This document shows positions 58,467 to 64,000 of a stretch of DNA of 64,000 bases, one piece after another. The DNA is taken from the NCBI GenBank assembly GCA_021209875.1, contig JAGYVD010000005.1, positions 1,612,001 to 1,676,000 on the forward strand, given 5' to 3'. The notes beneath the pieces were generated by a model that worked only from the letters and a program-made list of their open reading frames with translations, searched no databases and was not told the origin of the DNA. Positions within the stretch are counted from its first letter, which is position 1. Every line of letters begins with the position of its first letter. Source of the stretch: Rosellinia necatrix (taxonomy: Eukaryota > Ascomycota > Sordariomycetes > Xylariales > Xylariaceae). A program made the position numbers and the translations under genes.

Positions 58467-59366
58467 TCATTTCAGAGCTGCAGCAACGACCGCCTCGGCC
58501 TCGGCTTCAGTAAGCCCAGGTAGGCCTAAAATATCATTATCCAGGTTCTGGAAGTGGCCACCGTATCCATTACCGAATATGGAGGCGAATAGTTGAGGGA
58601 AGATATACTTGGAAGGATCCGGCTTCTCGTTCTTCAGCTCAGCCAGGGCCGGAGCGAGCACCTCCTCCTCTAAATCCACCACCTTGCCCTCCCAAGCAGT
58701 CCCGGTGACCTTCTCGGCTATACCCTTGAGTTGCTTTAGTGTCAGAGCGGTGTCCTGGACACGGACAGCCCGGTTCTTGGTCTCCTCGGGGTGCCTCAGC
58801 ACAGCGACGACGGCCCTGCCGACGCCCGCGAGAGTCGTGGTGCTGAAGTGGCGGTCGCCGCCGTCGTAGAGCTGGATGGTCTTCTCCTTGGCATTCAGGA
58901 AGAGGCCGGCCCCGAGACCCCAGTCGAAAAACGGGCCGGTGATGAGACTGGTGTAAGTGATGGTGCCCTTCTCCGCCTCCTTGGCGATTGTCTTCTCCAT
59001 CGCCACCTTGTCTGCGAAGAAGGGTAGTGCGGCGGTTTGGGGATTTGAAGTGTCGGAGCCGAATTCTGAAGGAATAAGTCGCTTGACGCCGGCCTTCACG
59101 GCGGCGTTGAGTATGTTGACTTGCCCGGCAATGCCAGCGAATGCGACGGCGGAGATGACGGCATCTTGACCCTGGAACGCGGCCGTGAGAGACTCGACAG
59201 ACTCATAGTCGACCTCCTTGACGATGACGGATTCCGGAAAGCTGTGTTTGCCACCTAGCCTAGTCAAGACGGTGACCTGGAGTTCGGTCTTGAGCAATTG
59301 TTCAAGGATCGGACGGCCAAGATTGCCAGTGGCGCCAGCGAGAGCAACGTTCTTGATAGCGCCCAT
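58467..59366 (-). CDS. NmrA-like / isoflavone-reductase-like NAD(P)-binding protein
   Basis: This is a single-exon, 299-residue atypical short-chain dehydrogenase of the NmrA/PCBER class. Members either reduce phenolic or polyketide substrates or act as redox sensors that bind transcription factors. The N-terminal dinucleotide motif is GATGNLG (residues 11-17), followed by VTVLTRLGGKHSF. The segment KAGVKRLIPSEFGSDTSNP is characteristic of the isoflavone-reductase-like group, and the active-site-like lysine lies in FFADKVAMEKTIAKE. The gene is divergent from the zinc-finger regulator at 60127, with four 10-11-base direct repeats about 95-135 bases upstream of its start. Which substrate it uses is unknown. 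Confidence 0.9.
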   Translation of the reverse strand: MGAIKNVALAGATGNLGRPILEQLLKTELQVTVLTRLGGKHSFPESVIVKEVDYESVESLTAAFQGQDAVISAVAFAGIAGQVNILNAAVKAGVKRLIPSEFGSDTSNPQTAALPFFADKVAMEKTIAKEAEKGTITYTSLITGPFFDWGLGAGLFLNAKEKTIQLYDGGDRHFSTTTLAGVGRAVVAVLRHPEETKNRAVRVQDTALTLKQLKGIAEKVTGTAWEGKVVDLEEEVLAPALAELKNEKPDPSKYIFPQLFASIFGNGYGGHFQNLDNDILGLPGLTEAEAEAVVAAALK

Positions 59367-60126
59367 TTTGTGGTAAACTGGTTGAACGGGTTATAATGTA
59401 AAAGGCTTATCGGATAACTAGGTTACTAGATATATTATGTGTTTAAATTTTAGATTTCTGTGTGATGTTTGTGTGATGTTGTGTGATGTTGTGTGATGTA
59501 TTTCATCGAGCATTAACAGCGGCATTAGTGCTCTTTTATACAACGTCCTCATCCTCATAACCTCTGATGTCGCAATACCTGAATCTTGTCTACGGCTTGC
59601 TTACACATGCGACCACGCGATTCTACGGCATTTCCAATCAGATCTTGGGCTAGGTGATACCACATCAGAATGTTGGTTTTGGTCGTCATCTCACACTCGA
59701 TGGCATCGGAGCCCATCAGAGTCAGGATCCCACATTAGTCCAGAGGATCAGCACGCCAAGCTAGACCATATAAGGCATCCGCTTGCCGGTGGGATATTTT
59801 GTCAGCGTACCTCGCTGTCGAGCTCAGTATTCCTTTCCCCTTATCAGGAATCCTGTTTAAAAAGTCTAGCATCGGGATATTATTTCGTAATGGCTACTCG
59901 CTAGTGATTGATTAGGAAGTAGTCGTAGTATTTTTTATTACTGTTACTATTATTCTCTTTTTTTTTTTTTCACTGTATTGTTTTAGTTGAGCCGGTCTTC
60001 TCCGTCGGCACACGGCCTCTTTTGTTACTTGGCTCGGATATCCCACATCACCGATCCGACGGCGAACGAGCAGAAAGCCGCGATCTACTTCGCACGAAAG
60101 ACAATACAATAATAAGCCCGTCTAGA
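59367..60126. promoter_or_regulatory. Divergent control region of the NmrA-like and zinc-finger regulator genes
   Basis: 760 bases lie between two divergent starts. Near the NmrA side lies a four-copy direct repeat (59459-59500). Near the regulator side a T-run (59959-59970) and a pyrimidine tract precede the start. Divergent arrangement of a regulator and an enzyme gene is common for local control in fungi; that this applies here is inference. Confidence 0.5.
59459..59500. repeat. Four direct repeats of GTGTGATGTT in a divergent promoter
   Basis: Four consecutive units of TGTGTGATGTT/GTGTGATGTT/GTGTGATGTT/GTGTGATGTA are directly visible; read on the NmrA-like gene's strand the core is CATCACAC. 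Spacing of 10-11 bases equals one helical turn, so the same DNA face is presented each time, as in an array of protein-binding sites. A plain minisatellite is the alternative. Confidence 0.75.
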
Positions 60127-62608
60127 ATGCAGATGCTTCGGACTCGAGCTTCGCCCGCGAGGAGGGGAAGCGGAGATGAGAGCGCAGCAACCCCGGGGAG
60201 CTTCGCGTGTGTCATCCCAAGCTGCAAGAAGGTATTCCGGCGAAAGGAGCATCTGACAAGGCATCTAAAGTCCCACGACAAGCAACTCCAGTATGCCTGC
60301 CACATATGTGGCAGGCGGTACGCGCGAAGGTGAGTGAGCTGCGCTTATATGCACGCGTGCGTGCGGCCCAGGCAGTGTCAGCCGCGTGCCGCAGACCCTG
60401 GAGTTCCGGGCGGAGGGGGCAGAGAGGGCGGAGAGGGCGGCGAAAAGGCATATAAGCTCTAATATCTTACAGCGACGTCCTGAAACGGCACATTGAATTC
60501 CATCCGTCGGGTTACAAATCGAAGCGCGACTTCGTCGCCTGCACACGCTGCCGGGAGAGCAAGACGAAATGCGACGACGACAGCCCATGCAGGCCGTGTC
60601 GTCGCAGGGCCTTGGAGTGCGTCCGGGCCGGCAGCGCCCGGGAGACCGTGAACGTCGACGGCGCCACTCCGGAGTCACGTACCGCCTCGTCGAGCTCACC
60701 GCCAAGCTCGATACTCACTCCTGATGGGTCGAAACTTGGGGAATACCTTGCCAGAGACGCGGTAGTCGTACAGAGGCGCCTTGGCGTGTACTTCACTAGG
60801 GTTCATCCGACATGGCCTATCCTCCAACCTTTCGTGGTGACAACAACGACATCCGGAATTCCTGGCCTCTTAGTAGCATCGATTATGATGCTTGCCGGTT
60901 GGCTCGAGGGGGACCCAGATCACTTGGCACTGTTCCCGTTGGTCTTGGATGAGATCTTAGAGGCACAGATGGTATGTCGTGCTATGTCTCGTTCATTCGA
61001 CTGTTACTTGGGTGGCTAATTCATTTCAGGAGCCAAATCCTCCACTCCATGTGTTACAGGCAATGGCGTTATGCCTCATCTATAGCATGCATTGCCTTGT
61101 ACGCAAACAATTTGTCTGGGCTTGGCCGTATAGAGCGACACTATTGCTGACATCTGGTTAGGCTGACGAGGGCATGGCACTCAAAGTTACCAGGCTTCAT
61201 CATACTCTGGTTACTGCCTGTAGGTTTTCCGGCATCTTTGCTTCGCAGAGGGGGATATTGTATGCGTCGACTTATGTTTCTACCGAAGAGGAGCAGCAGG
61301 AGCAGTATGAGCAGCGCAACAGGTATGGCCCCGGTGTCCAGCAACGTTTCTTTAGGCTGACGTCTAGGAGGCTTGGCTTTGCCGTGCTGCGTCTAGATGC
61401 ATATCTTAGTGCGTTAACGGATTTCCCGCCTTTGATCCGGCCTCAGGAGCTTTCCATGCCAATCTCCGAGTCCACGTGTTGGGTCCATGTGGCCAGTGAA
61501 GAGGAACGGCGTCGATTGCTAGATGGCGAGCCGGCGTTGCGAAAGAAGACGTCGTTTAGCTTCCGAGTTCATGATTTATTTGGCGATCAGCGTTCAAACG
61601 CCTTGGCCTCGCCTTGGACTAGGATGGATTATCACTTTATTCTCTGCGCTATCCAGTCGGGCGTTTGGGAAGTATCCCATCAAGCTTTCCGCACCGTCCC
61701 GGATGATTTGCATTCTAGAACCCATTTCCAAGATCTCCGTCCTAACTGGAGAGAGTATCTCAATACCTGGGTGTCTAGCTTAGAAAATGATTGCCAGGTT
61801 AGTACCATATCATCGTCCTCTTTACCGTCAAACCCAAACCACGCGCTTTGATCGACGGTACTAATGGTATCCAGTGAGTATAACAACCTCCCCCGGGCCT
61901 CCAAACCCCCCTAGGTCCGGCCTGAGGCCTCTGGAAGCCCCGTGTCGAATAACTAATCCTAATCCCCCAAACTATAGGCTCCGTAAGGAATACTTTACAG
62001 GCCCGCCTAGAGATGATATCTCTCCTCAGACCTTGCTTCTCTGGCATATGACAACTATTAAATTGCAAGCACCCCCAGACCTCTGGGAGCTGCAGGGGCG
62101 CTACTATAAATTCCGTGCGGCCAGTATGCCTCACAAACAGGGGGCGCAGGCCTCCCTGCGATCCTGGCAAACATCAAGGACGGCTCGCGTGGCAGTATGG
62201 CACAGCGCACAGATAGCCCGGATAGTATCCAAGGAGTTCGCGCTGGGGAGCTCGAGCACTCGGTTCTGTCTCAACCCTCTCCTCATCCCCGCGCTCCTTA
62301 TGAGCGCGGCCATCGTCTGTGGATATGCATACCATGTGCGCGGATGCCCCGTCTGTATGGGGACGGCCCCCGTGGACCTTGTCCATATTTTCGGCGCGCC
62401 CGACGACTGCGATCGATTAACCCGGTGGTTGGAGAACGGGGAAGGTCTCCTGGCCAACTGGGGGGTTGATGTCTTCACCGGCTTCCCCCTCTGCCGGTGC
62501 GCCATAGTCTTGCTTTACGAATGGTTCCACGAGCTGCTGTCTTATGACCAGAAGGCAGACGAGGCTCTGGAAATACTTCTTAATGAGCTAAGGGCCGGTG
62601 TGTGGTGA
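60127..62608 (+). CDS. Transcription factor with two C2H2 fingers and a Zn2Cys6 cluster, plus fungal TF middle domain
   Basis: This is a predicted nuclear sequence-specific regulator. Exons: 60127-60329, 60473-60971, 61030-61098, 61162-61797, 61988-62608 (about 675 residues); phases match, but the acceptor of the last exon (CGTAAG) is one of several possibilities. Finger 1: C28, C33, H46, H50. Finger 2: C58, C61, H74, H78, split by intron 1. Zn2Cys6: C91, C94, C101, C107, C110, C117 (CTRCRESKTKCDDDSPCRPC). A serine/proline linker is followed by the fungal-specific TF domain (FTRVHPTWPILQPF, about 155-400). Upstream frame starts before 60127 rely on non-ATG codons and are not used. It is divergent from the NmrA-like reductase, a plausible target. 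Its ligand and targets are unknown. Confidence 0.88.
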
Positions 62609-63508
62609 TGGCTTGTCTGGGCAAGGCCCGAGCACGTATACCACCAGACCCTCATGACGCGTATAGGTTGAACATATCAACTTTTGGTGCCCTAACAACC
62701 CCTTTTTACTTGATCTCGAGTATCGTTGTTTAAGTCGTCGAAATGCAAATTCATGATAGACAACACACCTTAAAGAGATGGTGTGGATCGAGTGAGGCGT
62801 ATGAGACTAGGGGGGGGGGGAAGGATGACGACTGTGAAGACAAAATTACTGCTCAAGCCTTGAAAGGAAAACAACTTTAGCTACTATAATTATACTGGAT
62901 GATAGGTAGGTTTTAATACTATTTTCCAAACCAGACCTCGGGGTGTTGAGATACTATGGTAGTATCAGAATACGACGTGGACGGCAGAATATTCAGATGC
63001 CAAAAACGTCTCTTGATAGAGCAGTTGGGACAACGTTCAAACATCATCATACCCTAGAGTGATAGCTTTTTGGATTTGTTATATTGATGTGCTGCTTTGG
63101 TCTCCGTATAACCATCCCCCCAGAACGGGAGGCCCGATACGGAACAGCTTGCTGGGACAACACTTTAAGAGGCAGACAGGGGGTCACTATTAGATGACAA
63201 CGGTATTGTCCCCATGAAATGGTATCAAATATAACTGGTCGAATACGCAATTTATATAACAAGACTGAGCCCGGGCTCGGGAGCGCATTGGAACAAGGAT
63301 CCTCCTACAATTATCCAGCCTATGTACAGCCATCAGGCAAAATCCATACACAACATGTAGCACGCGTGTCTCGTCAAAACAAAAGGACTTCTATCGTCCA
63401 TAACATGTTGAAATCAAAGGGGAATCGCTGCATCTCTCTAAACACCTCGCAATGTTTCTATCCACTGCGAAAAACAGCCGGTACGCCCGCAACATAAGGT
63501 GTATCCAT
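62609..63508. other. Convergent spacer
   Basis: 900 bases lie between the regulator's end and the end of the GPI-anchored protein gene. A G-run lies at 62811-62820. No supported frame. Confidence 0.5.
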
Positions 63509-64000
63509 TTAAACCAGAGTGAACCCAATCGCGAACGAAGTAGCGACTATTGCCGGGATGGCAAACAGGGCTGCCGAAATGGAGCCCAGGGGCGCCAACC
63601 GGGGACCAGCATTATCGCTGGTCTCGGAGCTGCCACTGCCGGTCTCGGTGTTGGTAGGGCTGGCATTGTTGTACTCGCCATCGGCCAGAGGCTTGACGGC
63701 AAGGCCTGATAGCTTGGTGCCGTCAACATCGCTGACAGCTTGACTGACTGCCCAGTCGCTGATGTCAATGATCTTGCCGTTGACCTTCTTGCCAATGCCG
63801 TTGTCGATTAGTTTCTGAACACCAGGAGGGGGAACGGGCAATGTGAAGTTGTTGTTGAAGCCATCCTCCTTGATGAGACTTTCTGAGCACTGAGGAGGCG
63901 TGATAGACTTGCCAACAGCCTTGACGGATTGCACTGCCTTGAAGTCGAGCTTGGCGTATTGATTCTGCAGGGTGCGGAAATCGGAGAGTAAATCGACGGT
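63509..64000 (-). CDS. GPI-anchored cell-wall/surface protein, C-terminal part (5' end outside window)
   Basis: The frame enters from the right edge in phase and runs to a stop at 63509. Visible residues begin TVDLLSDFRTLQNQYAKLDF, then AVGKSITPPQCSESLIKEDG, FNNNFTLPVPPPGVQKLID and KKVNGKIIDISDWAVSQ. A Ser/Thr/Asn/Gly-rich stretch (ASPTNTETGSGSSETSDNAG) precedes a hydrophobic C-terminus (AALFAIPAIVATSFAIGFTL). This is the classic layout of a GPI-attachment signal, with the likely anchor site at the S/N/A/G cluster. It might be the C-terminal part of a GH72-type glucanosyltransferase, but the catalytic part is not in the window, so this is a suggestion only. Confidence 0.7.
   Translation of the reverse strand, partial: TVDLLSDFRTLQNQYAKLDFKAVQSVKAVGKSITPPQCSESLIKEDGFNNNFTLPVPPPGVQKLIDNGIGKKVNGKIIDISDWAVSQAVSDVDGTKLSGLAVKPLADGEYNNASPTNTETGSGSSETSDNAGPRLAPLGSISAALFAIPAIVATSFAIGFTLV

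Noticed and set aside
1..64000. CRISPR arrays, bacterial operons, or ribosome binding sites
   Set aside because: The window is spliced eukaryotic nuclear DNA; no regularly spaced repeats with unique spacers were seen.

Overview
This window is nuclear DNA of a filamentous ascomycete (Pezizomycotina, most likely a Sordariomycete). The genes carry short introns of about 50-190 bases with GTAAGT-like donors and CTAAC/CTGAC branch sites just before the acceptor. Fungus-only families are present (fungalysin, HET domain, LTE1-type RasGEF, NmrA-like reductase, a Zn2Cys6 regulator, a GPI-anchored wall protein), and there are no operons. Exon models were built by hand from open frames, splice signals and phase; where I give an exon list, the phases add up to an uninterrupted frame.

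Left part (1-13.4 kb): NOP58 (snoRNP core) and VMA6 (V-ATPase subunit d) are divergent. The mitochondrial ribosomal protein uS15m and the cytosolic ribosomal protein RPS0/uS2 form a second divergent pair. RPS0 is followed, in the same frame after its stop, by 73 open codons, which is the most interesting single observation here. A four-exon cytochrome P450 follows, then a gene-poor stretch.

Middle (13.4-41 kb): a very large LTE1-like Ras-family exchange factor has a 6.4 kb gene-free stretch on its 5' side. Then come a secreted six-exon fungalysin (M36), a zinc alcohol dehydrogenase, a BTB protein of the WHI2 type, a two-exon HET-domain gene, another 3.6 kb gene-free stretch, and a phytanoyl-CoA dioxygenase-like enzyme.

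Right part (41-64 kb): this begins with dense housekeeping genes. They are a sphingoid-base-phosphate phosphatase (LCB3-like), a FabG/OAR1-like reductase, the SUMO E1 subunit UBA2, a queuosine salvage protein (DUF2419/Qng1) and DNA polymerase delta subunit 4 with an N-terminal PIP box. Less conserved content follows: a broken phosphotransferase-like gene, an unrecognised 252-residue protein, a PAF-acetylhydrolase-like lipase and a tandemly duplicated tRNA-like Pol III unit. Next, an NmrA/isoflavone-reductase-like gene is divergent from a regulator carrying both C2H2 and Zn2Cys6 fingers, with four direct repeats between the two genes. The 3' end of a GPI-anchored wall protein closes the window.

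I see no clear multi-gene metabolic cluster, no intact transposon and no CRISPR. Intergenic DNA repeatedly carries short palindromic runs built on CCTAGG/GGTACC/TAGGTA. The best candidates for something undescribed are the RPS0 extension, the tRNA-like tandem units and the NmrA/regulator pair with its repeats.
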